Shown: piece after piece, positions 6,954-15,608 of the stretch
How positions within the stretch are numbered: position 1 is the first letter of the stretch
How the letters are laid out: every line of letters starts with the position of its first letter
Origin: Bacteroidales bacterium
GTDB lineage: Bacteria > Bacteroidota > Bacteroidia > Bacteroidales > DTU049
DNA: 16,528 nt
NCBI GenBank assembly: GCA_030017935.1
Contig: JASEGF010000021.1
Location: forward strand, 1-16,528
Reading direction: 5' to 3'
Notes under the pieces: model-generated
Database searches by the model: none
Told to the model about the DNA's origin: nothing
Seen by the model: the letters and a program-made list of their open reading frames with translations, nothing else
Program-made: the position numbers and the translations under genes

Positions 6954-6981
6954 GAGTAGTGAGGAGTAAGGAGTGAGGAGT
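6954..6981 (+). repeat. Heptamer array GAGTAGT/GAGGAGT/AAGGAGT/GAGGAGT
   Basis: Four 7-nt units in register, differing from one another by one or two bases. They follow the GGGGAGAC array within six bases. Confidence 0.7.
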
Positions 6982-6984
6982 TAT

Positions 6985-7030
6985 TGAGCAAAATGCTAGT
7001 TGGCTGATGTTATTAATCCACAAATTAAAG
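6985..7030 (+). repeat. Direct repeat, copy A
   Basis: The first 40 bases (TGAGCAAAATGCTAGTTG onward, to CCACAAA) match 7161-7200 at 38 of 40 positions, and TTAAAG then follows in both copies. It contains the small inverted repeat AGCA-AAA-TGCT. Confidence 0.9.
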
Positions 7031-7036
7031 GTAAAT

Positions 7037-7084
7037 GTTGAATAGTTGAATAGTTTATTAGTTGATTAGCTCATTAGTTGATAA
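7037..7084 (+). repeat. Octamer array, consensus GTTGATTA, x6
   Basis: Six units in register: GTTGAATA, GTTGAATA, GTTTATTA, GTTGATTA, GCTCATTA, GTTGATAA. The last unit runs into the next heptamer array. Confidence 0.7.
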
Positions 7085-7106
7085 GTGATAAGTGATAGGT
7101 GATAGG
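7079..7106 (+). repeat. Heptamer array TGATAAG x2, TGATAGG x2
   Basis: Four 7-nt units that are one- or two-base variants of the TGATTAG unit of the 6878-6919 array read in shifted phase. Two AAAAGGT units (7108-7121) follow almost directly. Confidence 0.75.
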
Positions 7107-7160
7107 GAAAAGGTAAAAGGTAATAGGGGTTAGAGTTTAGTAGTTAGGAAGTTTATTAGT

Positions 7161-7216
7161 TGAGCAAAATGCTAGTTGCCTGTTGTTATTAATCCACAAA
7201 TGAGCACAAATTAAAG
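7161..7216 (+). repeat. Direct repeat, copy B
   Basis: Matches copy A at 38 of its first 40 positions (differences at the 19th and 23rd bases). It then carries an extra ten bases formed by partial duplication of the CACAAAT end (CACAAATGAG, CACAAATTAA) before the shared TTAAAG. Confidence 0.9.
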
Positions 7217-7441
7217 ATTAATATTGATGAGATGATTAAAGGGATGTCTAAATAGTAGTTTTATATTAAAAAAACGCTTTGTCAAATCATTTCCCGAGCG
7301 GAGACTTTTCTTTTAAAAAAAATTATACTCATAATAAATATAGCTATTACCGTAAATGAACGAGTAATAATTTATTATTAATTAAACGGCCAATTCAATA
7401 AGATAACTTCAAAACAATGAAAAAACTTTAAAAAAATAGAG

Positions 7442-9667
7442 TTATTCTTTTCTATATACTTTGCTCACACCATCAATGGTTTTAATTTTTTCTATTAATT
7501 GTTTTAGATGTTCTATATTATTTACATACAATTTTATTTCACCAGAGAAAGTACCTTCTGTCACTTCTAAGAAAAAATATCTAATATTAGAATTCATCTC
7601 TTCTGAGATCAACCTGCTAATATCTTTTACAATGCCTTTCCTATCACTACCTTCCAGGCCAATACTAGTTTTGAACTCTAATGGTCTATTTTCTTCCCAT
7701 TTTACTTTAGTTACATCATTGCCAAAGAAAGCTGCTTTTTCTTTGAAAACAGGACAAGTAGTTCTATGAATTTCTAGGGTATTAGCATCTCTGAAGAAGC
7801 CTATTAGAATGTCGCCAATAATAGGATTACAGCAATCGCTCAAAATATATTTAATTTGTTGATTAGTATCTAGCTTTATGTTGTCGACATCAGTAGTCAT
7901 TGTTGTGAGATCTCTATCATCATCACTATTTTTATTTGTTGAAGAATGTCTGAAAAGTCTAGAAAAAGTCGATGGACGTTGAGATTGTATAAATTGTTTC
8001 AATTGTTTAACATCCAATTGACCTTTGGCAGCTGCTAGATATAATTGTTTATTATTGATATAGCCTAAATGATGAGCAAATTTATTTACTGTATTTTCAT
8101 TATAGGTTTCTTTTATTTGAGTAAACATTCTTTCAATTATTTCTTTGCCATGTTCAGCCATTTCTAACTCTTCTTTATGCAGAGCAGCTTTGATAGCATT
8201 ATGTGCTTTAGTAGTTTTTACAAAATTAAGCCAATCGGCGCTAGGACTAGCTTTTTCACTTGTTAAAATATTTACTTGATCGCCACTTTTGAGTATTGTA
8301 CTTACAGGCACTAGTTTATGATTTACCTGAGCACCGATGCAATGATCTCCTAAGTCTGTATGAATAGCATATGCGAAATCAACAACTGTAGAGCCTTTAG
8401 GTAATTGTAATAGTTTTCCTTTAGGAGTAAAAACGGGTATTTCATCAGTAAAAAGAGCAAACCTGAGGTCATCCAAAAAATCTAAAGCATTTTCATTTGG
8501 ATTTTCTAAAATATTTCGTATAGAGTTTAACCATTCATCTAGAGTGCTCGTCTTGCCATTATTTTCTTTATATTTCCAATGAGCAGCATAGCCTTTTTCG
8601 GCAATTTCATCCATGCGTTCAGACCTAATCTGTACCTCTACCCATCTACCTTTATTACTCATTAACGTTACATGTAAAGATTCATAGCCATTAGCTTTAG
8701 GCACAGATATCCAATCGCGTAAACGTTCGGGATTCATAGTATATACATCTGTAACTATACTATACACTCGCCAGCAATCTGCTCTTTCATTTTCTGGAGT
8801 ACTATCTAATATTATTCTAATAGCAAAAACATCATAAATATCTTCGAAATTTAGCTGTTTCTGAGTCATTTTGCGATAAATAGATGATATGGCTTTTGTA
8901 CGCCAAGTGATTTTGTATTTTAAATCAGTTTGATTTAGCCTGTCAATAATAGGATTTAAAAAATCTCTAATAAAAGCATTACGTTCAGTAGAAGTTTCTT
9001 CTATTTTAGAGTTAATATAGTTATACATTTCAGGATCATTATATTTGAGTGCTAAATCTTCTAATTCACTTTTTATATTATACAATCCCAATCTGTGTGC
9101 TAATGGTGCAAATAAAATGGAAGTCTCAGCTGAGATACGTTGTTGCTTATCGGGAGGCATAGAATTTAAAGTACGCATATTATGCAATCTATCAGCTAGT
9201 TTTATCAAAATCACCCTAATATCATCAGCCATTGTTATCAGTATTTTTCTGAAATTCTCAGCTTGAGCAGAAGTATTATTATTAGATTCAGCCAATTGGA
9301 TAAAATCAGTGATTTTTGTTAATCCATCTACTATAGAAGCTATTTTATCACCAAAATGATTTCTTATATCATCTAATGTATAATCTGTATCTTCAACTAC
9401 ATCGTGTAATAAAGCACTAACAATAGATGTAGTACCTAGCCCTATTTCTTCAGAGCATATTATGGCTACTTCTAGTGGATGATAAATATAAGGATCTCCA
9501 CTATATCTACGCATGCCTTTATGAGCCTCGCTAGCTAGATTAAACGCTTTTCTAATAAGTGCTCTATTTTCTTTGCTAGTATTGTATCGCAGTGTACGCA
9601 ATAAATATCTATATCTATTTACTAGATGTTTGCTTTCTTCTTCACTTAGTCCAAATAAATTATTCAT
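7442..9667 (-). CDS. Bifunctional (p)ppGpp synthetase/hydrolase, RelA/SpoT family
   Basis: 741 aa from the ATG at 9667; a TTG three codons upstream lies inside the promoter box and is rejected. Makes and degrades (p)ppGpp, the stringent-response alarmone, in the cytoplasm. Domains in order: HD hydrolase (about 40-200) with H63, H88-D89, E92-D93 and ADR at 158-160, all present, so hydrolysis should work; synthetase (about 250-370) with DVFAIRI, NGYESLH and VEVQIR, also intact; TGS (about 412-472, beginning FTPKG); a helical region; a conserved C612-C613, H634, C638 zinc-binding-type cluster; and a C-terminal ACT domain (about 665-741). Length is normal for a long Rel. Bacteroidota commonly carry one such bifunctional enzyme. 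It stands alone, 115 bp from the epimerase gene and convergent with the barrel genes. I leave the symbol empty because rel and spoT cannot be told apart. Confidence 0.95.
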   Translation of the reverse strand: MNNLFGLSEEESKHLVNRYRYLLRTLRYNTSKENRALIRKAFNLASEAHKGMRRYSGDPYIYHPLEVAIICSEEIGLGTTSIVSALLHDVVEDTDYTLDDIRNHFGDKIASIVDGLTKITDFIQLAESNNNTSAQAENFRKILITMADDIRVILIKLADRLHNMRTLNSMPPDKQQRISAETSILFAPLAHRLGLYNIKSELEDLALKYNDPEMYNYINSKIEETSTERNAFIRDFLNPIIDRLNQTDLKYKITWRTKAISSIYRKMTQKQLNFEDIYDVFAIRIILDSTPENERADCWRVYSIVTDVYTMNPERLRDWISVPKANGYESLHVTLMSNKGRWVEVQIRSERMDEIAEKGYAAHWKYKENNGKTSTLDEWLNSIRNILENPNENALDFLDDLRFALFTDEIPVFTPKGKLLQLPKGSTVVDFAYAIHTDLGDHCIGAQVNHKLVPVSTILKSGDQVNILTSEKASPSADWLNFVKTTKAHNAIKAALHKEELEMAEHGKEIIERMFTQIKETYNENTVNKFAHHLGYINNKQLYLAAAKGQLDVKQLKQFIQSQRPSTFSRLFRHSSTNKNSDDDRDLTTMTTDVDNIKLDTNQQIKYILSDCCNPIIGDILIGFFRDANTLEIHRTTCPVFKEKAAFFGNDVTKVKWEENRPLEFKTSIGLEGSDRKGIVKDISRLISEEMNSNIRYFFLEVTEGTFSGEIKLYVNNIEHLKQLIEKIKTIDGVSKVYRKE

Positions 9668-9673
9668 ATTATA

Positions 9674-9681
9674 CAAATATA
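9674..9681 (-). promoter_or_regulatory. Bacteroidota -7 box (TATATTTG), leaderless promoter of rel/spoT
   Basis: The minus strand reads TATATTTG followed by six bases (TATAAT) and then the ATG at 9667. With usual spacing the transcript would begin at or within a base or two of the start codon. No -33 element is clear. Confidence 0.5.
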
Positions 9682-9782
9682 CAAAATTTTTTTAATACTG
9701 CGATGATTTAGCTTCGCCTTCTTTAATATTATTTTTTAAATTCAACTAGATGATTATAAAGTTAATAATTAAAATATATTTA

Positions 9783-10832
9783 TTAGTCTATATTATAAAA
9801 ATTTTTGTACCATTTAATAAATTCTTTAATGCCATCCTGAACTTTTGTTGAAGGTTTATAACCAAAATCTCTCACTAAATCAGAAACATCTGCTTCAGTG
9901 TATGGTACATCACCTGGTTGCATAGGTAGAAATTCCTTAATGGCTTTTTTGCCTAATTCATTTTCTATAGCTTCTATATAGTCTAATAGCTTTACTGGAC
10001 TAGAATTGCCAATATTATATACCTTATATGGAGCAATATTACTACTTGATGGATCTGGATTATCATTCATAGTGGGCTTAGCTGGTTTATCTATGACTTT
10101 AACTACTCCTTTAATTATATCATCGATAAAAGTAAAATCTCTAGTCATATTGCCATAATTAAATACTTGGATAGGATTATTCTCTAATATAGATTTTGTA
10201 AATAAAAATAATGCCATATCTGGTCGTCCCCACGGCCCATAGACAGTGAAAAACCTCAATCCTGTAGTAGGGATATTAAATAAATGACTATAAACGTGTG
10301 CCATCAATTCATTGCTTTTTTTAGTAGCTGCATATAAACTAATAGGATGATCTACACTGTCTGCTGTGCTCAGAGGCATTTTGGTATTGCCACCATATAC
10401 ACTAGATGAGCTTGCATATACTAAATGTTTAATATTACTATCGCGAGCAGCTTCTAGAATATTTAGAAACCCAACAATATTGCTGTCTATATAGGCATAG
10501 GGATTTTCTAAACTGTATCTCACACCAGCCTGAGCTGCTAAATGGCAAATGTTATCAAATTGTTCGTTAAGTATAAGATTTTGGATAGCTTCTTTGTCTT
10601 CCAAATTCATTCTTATAAAATTATAATTTAGATATTTAGTACTAGTAATACGTTTGTTCCAACTCACTGCATCTTTATCAATGCCCGTTTCAGCTAATCG
10701 AGCATATTTTAAATTCACATCATAATAGTTATTAATGTTATCTATGCCTACCACTACATCGCCTCTTTCTAATAATTTTTTTGTCAAATGAAATCCTATA
10801 AATCCAGCACTGCCACTAACAAGTATTTTCAT
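9783..10832 (-). CDS. NAD-dependent epimerase, UDP-glucuronate 4-epimerase-like (extended SDR)
   Basis: 349 aa. Extended short-chain dehydrogenase fold: G7-S-A-G10-F-I-G13 nucleotide-binding loop, acidic D31 ending strand 2 (GIDNINNYYD), LAAQAGVRYS at 98-107, active-site SSSSVYGG at 141-148 and Y167-x3-K171. The stretch RFFTVYGPWGRPDMALF (193-209) and the NYYD segment are typical of UDP-glucuronate 4-epimerases (LspL/CapI type), which interconvert UDP-glucuronate and UDP-galacturonate for surface polysaccharide. The fold and SDR chemistry are secure; the exact sugar is inferred. It follows ruvB by 29 bp without a promoter box, so the two are probably one transcript. No other polysaccharide gene is near, so context does not sharpen the substrate. 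Confidence 0.9.
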   Translation of the reverse strand: MKILVSGSAGFIGFHLTKKLLERGDVVVGIDNINNYYDVNLKYARLAETGIDKDAVSWNKRITSTKYLNYNFIRMNLEDKEAIQNLILNEQFDNICHLAAQAGVRYSLENPYAYIDSNIVGFLNILEAARDSNIKHLVYASSSSVYGGNTKMPLSTADSVDHPISLYAATKKSNELMAHVYSHLFNIPTTGLRFFTVYGPWGRPDMALFLFTKSILENNPIQVFNYGNMTRDFTFIDDIIKGVVKVIDKPAKPTMNDNPDPSSSNIAPYKVYNIGNSSPVKLLDYIEAIENELGKKAIKEFLPMQPGDVPYTEADVSDLVRDFGYKPSTKVQDGIKEFIKWYKNFYNID

Positions 10833-10861
10833 ATGAAATTATTTATAAATTAGTAAAATTA

Positions 10862-11896
10862 TCAAAATAATGGCATTGTATCATCATTTCCTTTATTTTT
10901 AATGTTTAAATGTTCATAAGCTAATTTTGTAGCTTCACGGCCACGTGGAGTACGTTTTAGATAACCTTGCTGTATTAGAAAAGGTTCATAAACTTCCTCA
11001 ATAGTACCAGGATCTTCACTCACAGCAGTAGCGATGGTATTTAAACCGACAGGACCGCCATTGAATTTTTCAATAATAGTTGATAAAATTTTAATATCCA
11101 TTTCATCTAGCCCATGAGAATCGATATTGAGAGCATTGAGAGCATAAAGAGTAATTTGCTTTTCTATAACTCCCGAGCCTTTTATCTGTGCAAAATCTCT
11201 AACTCTACGCAATAATAAATTTGCTATACGGGGAGTTCCTCTACTACGGCGAGCTATTTCTTCTGCTGCATTCATGTCTATTTCTACATTTAATATTTTG
11301 GCAGACCTGAGCACTATCTGTAGTAAAACATCAGAAGTATAGTAATCTAATCTAGAACTTATACCAAATCTAGACCTCAAAGGAGATGTCAATAATCCTG
11401 ACCTGGTAGTAGCACCAATGAGAGTAAAAGGATTTAACTTAATTTGAATAGATTTAGCATTGGGGCCAGACTCTATGAGAATGTCTATTTTATAATCCTC
11501 CATAGCAGAGTACAAATATTCCTCCACTACTGAGCTGAGGCGATGTATTTCATCAATAAACAATACATCAAAAGGTTTCATAGAAGTTAACAAACCAGCT
11601 AAATCTCCAGGCTTCTCTAGTACTGGTCCAGAAGTCACTTTAATATCTACACCTAATTCATTTGCGATAATATATGAAAGAGTAGTTTTTCCTAAACCCG
11701 GTGGTCCATGTAGCAAAACATGATCTAAAGCCTCATGACGAGCTTTAGCAGCTTTCACAAAAATTCGTAAGTTTTCAACTATCTGCGGTTGCCCAAAAAA
11801 TTCACCAAAATCTTTTGGCCTTATCAAGCTCTCATACTCTCGATCCTTTTCACTTAAATTTTCTTTATCTAAATTTAATGCTTCATTCCTAATCAT
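10862..11896 (-). CDS. ruvB: Holliday junction branch migration helicase RuvB
   Basis: 344 aa, usual length. AAA+ motor that, with RuvA, drives branch migration of Holliday junctions in recombinational repair. Walker A GPPGLGKT at 64-71, Walker B LFIDEIH at 112-118, sensor 1 GATTR at 161-165, the SPLRSRFG arginine-finger segment at 171-178, sensor 2 RGTPRIANLLLRR at 219-231, and the C-terminal winged helix (about 260-330, with EPFLIQQGYLKRTPRGR) are all in place. The first 20 residues are a variable extension. A -7 box lies 20 nt upstream of the ATG, and the epimerase gene follows 29 bp behind. No ruvA or ruvC is in the window. Confidence 0.98.
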   Translation of the reverse strand: MIRNEALNLDKENLSEKDREYESLIRPKDFGEFFGQPQIVENLRIFVKAAKARHEALDHVLLHGPPGLGKTTLSYIIANELGVDIKVTSGPVLEKPGDLAGLLTSMKPFDVLFIDEIHRLSSVVEEYLYSAMEDYKIDILIESGPNAKSIQIKLNPFTLIGATTRSGLLTSPLRSRFGISSRLDYYTSDVLLQIVLRSAKILNVEIDMNAAEEIARRSRGTPRIANLLLRRVRDFAQIKGSGVIEKQITLYALNALNIDSHGLDEMDIKILSTIIEKFNGGPVGLNTIATAVSEDPGTIEEVYEPFLIQQGYLKRTPRGREATKLAYEHLNIKNKGNDDTMPLF

Positions 11897-11916
11897 AGTA
11901 AAATGTTAAGTTTTTC

Positions 11917-11924
11917 CAAAGTTA
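11917..11924 (-). promoter_or_regulatory. Bacteroidota -7 box (TAACTTTG) for ruvB
   Basis: Perfect TAnnTTTG match on the minus strand with 20 nt to the ruvB ATG. It lies in the 72-bp gap after the stop codon of the M4 peptidase gene, so ruvB need not depend on read-through. The same octamer at the same distance precedes the restriction-modification gene at 2456. Confidence 0.5.
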
Positions 11925-11949
11925 CTAAACTTTATTGAAATATATTTAC

Positions 11950-11959
11950 TTCATATGAA
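11950..11959. promoter_or_regulatory. 10-bp perfect palindrome upstream of ruvB
   Basis: TTCATATGAA is fully self-complementary and lies about 25 bp upstream of the ruvB -7 box, on the edge of the -33 region. It could be an operator, or simply chance in AT-rich DNA. It has no T-tract, so it is not an obvious terminator for the peptidase gene. Confidence 0.2.
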
Positions 11960-11968
11960 TTATACAAA

Positions 11969-14900
11969 TTAATGCTGTACTACAATTTTATTAATGTATT
12001 TACTTTCATTAATAAATAATTGTAAATAATAAATACCATCAGCTAGATTAGATAAATCTATATAAAAATTATTTTGTGAAATTAGAAATATATTTGTAGG
12101 GATTATTCTCCCAGTGATGTCTAATAATGATAATCCCTTTAAGTTCATATCGTCATTTAATTCGATATTTACTCTATCACTAGTAGGATTAGGAAAAATA
12201 TTTATCAATTGATCTGATATCTCTGCTATATTTTGGCAATTATCTACAAAGGCTACAATAGGGACTTTGCTACTAGAGCAATCTGGTATTTTGATTTCCC
12301 AATCATAAAAATAGTAATAATATCCTGGATCTGAAGCCGAACTGCCAGTGATAGATAAAACATTATTTATTTGATAAGGATAATTACTGCCACTATTGTT
12401 TCTCCATAGATTAGGTGAACCTGGCCCCCATAGTTTTAGATTATTAGCTATAGGTAAATTAAATCCTAAGTTAATACGAGAGATGCCATTGGGGATATTT
12501 ACAGTTTTATCAGCAATAATATTCCCTTGGTAATCTGTTAATTCTATATATCTATTGCCTGCTCCCTGAGCATTTACCTCTACTGAAACTAAGATAGAAT
12601 TAGTATAACTGTCAAAAATCAAATAATGCTGATTAGAATATGTAAAATAACCGCCATTACTAGAACTGCGAGTATCACCAACATTGTAAGAAGCTGATGT
12701 GAAATAATCCTGAACCCAGTAAGTAGTTGTCTGCTGTAAAGCTGGAGTAATGAATGACTGACCACTATTAAAAGAAGTTAAGTCTGCCGTAGAATAGTAC
12801 CATAAAACTTCTCCATTGCCATAAGCACTTAAATTAGCTGTTTCATTTGGACAAATTGTGTCTCCGATGACTGTAGGAGGTTGTGGTCTATTGATATTAA
12901 CGATGTTTGTTTTAGTAATACTATGACTACCATAACTGTTGCTAGTACTTAAAGATACTGTATAAATCCCATTATTATTGTAAATATGGTAAGGTGATTG
13001 TAGATTTGATGTATTGCCATCGCCAAAGTCCCAAGACCAGCTAGTGGGATTATGAAATGACAGATCTATAAATTGAACAAAGCCATTACATGGATTTATA
13101 GAATCTATTTGAAAAGCTGATAATGGAGCCACATTTGTAGCATTACAAATCCACACTGCTTCGAAACCACTCAAATTAAGAGCCTGATCAGAATGTAATT
13201 TCAAAGTCAATGAATTACCAGAAGAGAATATAGTATCTGGAGCACCAGTAGTATTGCAATATCTACCAAGAGAAGGGCTACTAGTACTAGGTCCATCAAA
13301 TATTTCTAAATAATCATAATCGCAACTATAACCACTACCAGGTTCTATATCAAAAGAATTAAAAAAAAGCATAATTGATGTTGCACCAGTAGGACTAATA
13401 GTGATAATAGCATCAGACATATCATCATAGTTGCCATTAGGACCACCACCATCATACAAAATCCCATTACAATTGGAAACAGTACCACCACTGCCATCTA
13501 GTGGCATTTGAACATAACACAAGTTATTAGGATCTATTGAAATGTAATTTGTCATAGTTAAAGTATCTACGCCACAACTATTACCATCCGCTATAAGTGT
13601 AACAGAATAATTGCCATAGCCGTTATATGTGTGAGAAGGATTTTGCAAAGTGCTAGTACTGCCATCACCAAAATCCCAATAATATGAAGCTGCATTATTA
13701 GATAAATTACTAAATTGTACGGTTAATGGAGCTTGACAATTTTGAGTAATAGACGCTGAGAAATTAGCTGATACACCTGGCTGATATTGATCACCTACAC
13801 CAATAGCATACATAGCATTAGTAACAGCCTCTACCTCAGCAGAACAAGGACCATATAAGTCTGTAGCTGTCAAAATTGTAAAAAAACGAGCGTCAGCATA
13901 AGTAGCTGAAGTAGGCAAATAGTTTACTAAAGTATAATATGCTATCTTAGCTGCCTTGTCTATACCAATACCAGTAACTGAATAGCTATTACCAAGATCA
14001 TTAGTTCCAGTTTTTCCATTTACTAAAATATAAAACCAATGACTAAAAACCGTACCATTATTATGCACTTCTTCATTTGGATCCCAGTAATCACCATAAT
14101 AAGTGTCAGGATTTTGATATGTATTAGGATTAGCAAGTGATCTAAAAGCAGAACCTATATCTTCACCTATAGTCCAATTAGCATCAGTAGGTTTAGCATA
14201 AAACTCTACAACTGTGCCAAAAATATCACTAAAAGCTTCATTTAATGCACCAGATTCATTAGCATAGACTAATCCTGCTGTAAATTCTGTAAGGCCATGT
14301 GTGATTTCATGAGCAGTAATGTCAACAGTTGTCAGTGGAGAATATGTAGCATCACCATCACCATATGTCATTCTAGCGCCATCCCAAAAGGCATTAACAT
14401 TACTAGACAAGCCAAAGGCAGTGAGGTCTGCATGCACATAATTATATAAGGCAAAACCATTATTATCTATGCTGTTTCTATTGAATGTATTATAAAAATA
14501 ATCATAATATTTCTCTGAAGCCCAGTGTGCATCAGTAGCAACTTCATCTTGTTGTGCATTTACATTATTCCAGTAATTATCATCATCAGTAAAATCGACA
14601 GCACTATAATAATCACTGCCTAGTTGCATATTATAAGTGAAAATACCATTACCTCTGCCAGATTCCCTTAATCTATAATATCCATTGTAATAATCTGTAG
14701 TTATAGTTTGAGTGCCGCTATATTTGGTAACAGCTGTCCCTTGTACATCTGCATTTTGTATTTTATTGATAATATCTATAATTTCTCCAGTATTAGCATC
14801 TATATAATAATCTTTTTTAGCAAGGGGCTTTTTAGAATAAATAGTTAGCTTGTATGCCAAGCTTTCTCGATCATTAGTTTTATAAATCACTAAATGTGGT

Positions 14901-15427
14901 TGAGGAGTATAAGTAGCATTTTGATCTTTATTAATAATTTTCAAATATGCCTCCTCAGCACTATCCTGCCACATATATAAATCTGCTTTATGTACATCTA
15001 GAGCTATTTTAATTGCCATATCACCACTAATTGATGGGCTAGAAATAGGATGGATGTTTGTCCAAATGGTTCCACTAAAAGAATTTATTTTCCCATTTTT
15101 CACATGCAATTTAAAAATAGCCCATTCAATAGGGATAGTATCATAATATTCTTGGTATATATAATGCTCAAATCCTAATAAATCTTTATCTACATTTAAT
15201 AATTTAAAATTTATTTTATAAGTTTTTTGCCACTCAGAGAGGAGCTGATCAATAGTTTTATCAAAACTACTATTAAATTTAATGTAAGAAGGGAATGTTT
15301 TATTATCATTATAATAAATGCGATCAGCACCATTTATTATCTTAGATGCTTCAGCATTATTATATTCCTGCGAATAGATCACAATGTAAATTATACAAAA
15401 TAAAAGTGTTAAGATTGTTTTTTTCAT
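11969..15427 (-). CDS. Secreted M4 (thermolysin-like) metallopeptidase with PKD, CUB and Ig-like domains and T9SS sorting domain
   Basis: 1152 aa. Signal peptide 1-20 (MKKTILTLLF, hydrophobic, ends YSQ). The N-terminal propeptide has an FTP-like part (about 40-100) and a PepSY-like part (about 130-220). The catalytic domain (about 225-545) has HEITH at 373-377, ANESGALNEAFSD with E397 (24 residues after H373, as in thermolysin), Y388, and H455 matching thermolysin H231, so it should be an active zinc protease. Then come PKD 1 (about 553-632, WDFGDGS), a CUB domain (about 637-761, CDYDYLEIFDG), PKD 2 (about 768-847, WDFGDGN), an Ig-like segment (about 850-908), an unrecognised beta-rich stretch (910-1050), and a type A T9SS sorting domain (about 1075-1152, INIFPNPTSD, GIYYLQL). 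It is thus exported, crosses the outer membrane by T9SS and is likely surface-anchored or released to digest proteins. Transcribed separately; no -7 box was seen upstream. Confidence 0.95.
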   Translation of the reverse strand: MKKTILTLLFCIIYIVIYSQEYNNAEASKIINGADRIYYNDNKTFPSYIKFNSSFDKTIDQLLSEWQKTYKINFKLLNVDKDLLGFEHYIYQEYYDTIPIEWAIFKLHVKNGKINSFSGTIWTNIHPISSPSISGDMAIKIALDVHKADLYMWQDSAEEAYLKIINKDQNATYTPQPHLVIYKTNDRESLAYKLTIYSKKPLAKKDYYIDANTGEIIDIINKIQNADVQGTAVTKYSGTQTITTDYYNGYYRLRESGRGNGIFTYNMQLGSDYYSAVDFTDDDNYWNNVNAQQDEVATDAHWASEKYYDYFYNTFNRNSIDNNGFALYNYVHADLTAFGLSSNVNAFWDGARMTYGDGDATYSPLTTVDITAHEITHGLTEFTAGLVYANESGALNEAFSDIFGTVVEFYAKPTDANWTIGEDIGSAFRSLANPNTYQNPDTYYGDYWDPNEEVHNNGTVFSHWFYILVNGKTGTNDLGNSYSVTGIGIDKAAKIAYYTLVNYLPTSATYADARFFTILTATDLYGPCSAEVEAVTNAMYAIGVGDQYQPGVSANFSASITQNCQAPLTVQFSNLSNNAASYYWDFGDGSTSTLQNPSHTYNGYGNYSVTLIADGNSCGVDTLTMTNYISIDPNNLCYVQMPLDGSGGTVSNCNGILYDGGGPNGNYDDMSDAIITISPTGATSIMLFFNSFDIEPGSGYSCDYDYLEIFDGPSTSSPSLGRYCNTTGAPDTIFSSGNSLTLKLHSDQALNLSGFEAVWICNATNVAPLSAFQIDSINPCNGFVQFIDLSFHNPTSWSWDFGDGNTSNLQSPYHIYNNNGIYTVSLSTSNSYGSHSITKTNIVNINRPQPPTVIGDTICPNETANLSAYGNGEVLWYYSTADLTSFNSGQSFITPALQQTTTYWVQDYFTSASYNVGDTRSSSNGGYFTYSNQHYLIFDSYTNSILVSVEVNAQGAGNRYIELTDYQGNIIADKTVNIPNGISRINLGFNLPIANNLKLWGPGSPNLWRNNSGSNYPYQINNVLSITGSSASDPGYYYYFYDWEIKIPDCSSSKVPIVAFVDNCQNIAEISDQLINIFPNPTSDRVNIELNDDMNLKGLSLLDITGRIIPTNIFLISQNNFYIDLSNLADGIYYLQLFINESKYINKIVVQH

Positions 15428-15608
15428 AATTTTAATATTTAATTTATTTATAAAATTACTAAAAATTTTTAATTCAATGATAAAAAAATAAAAAATAAGA
15501 ACTTTAAGAGAATACTTATTTATAGAAAAAGAGATAAGGAATTAAAAAATAAATGAGGGCGTAGATAAGTATAAGATAGGAGGATAAAAAAGAGTATTGT
15601 AAGAAATA
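15428..15608. other. AT-rich gap between peptidase and transposase genes
   Basis: 181 bp with no ORF, no CAAAnnTA (minus-strand -7 box) and no hairpin I can support. The peptidase promoter must be a weaker variant here or lie elsewhere. I saw no terminal inverted repeat for the neighbouring transposase. Confidence 0.4.

Larger units (their letters stand above)
6807..7441. other. Gene-free, repeat-rich, C-poor intergenic region between convergent genes
   Basis: About 635 bp separate the last barrel gene from the convergent rel/spoT gene, with no credible ORF. From 6840 to 7160 the plus strand is almost devoid of C (5 in 6841-6980 and 2 in 7031-7160) and is built from 7- and 8-nt degenerate tandem units, listed separately. 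Two related blocks (6985-7030 and 7161-7216) flank the second half. From about 7220 the sequence is unique and AT-rich, apart from a GC-richer island at 7274-7305 and an AT-only hairpin at 7365-7380 (TAATAA, loop TTTA, TTATTA) that might weakly terminate transcription from either side. Confidence 0.7.

Noticed and set aside
6842..7216. CRISPR-like appearance of the repeat region
   Set aside because: Units are 7-8 nt and directly adjacent, there are no unique spacers of constant length, and no cas gene is nearby.
9668..9676. TTG start three codons upstream for rel/spoT
   Set aside because: It overlaps the -7 promoter box, and an ATG follows nine bases later.
15428..15608. Insertion-sequence end with inverted repeat left of the transposase
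   Set aside because: No candidate repeat could be matched, because the other end lies outside the window and the gap is low-complexity AT-rich DNA.
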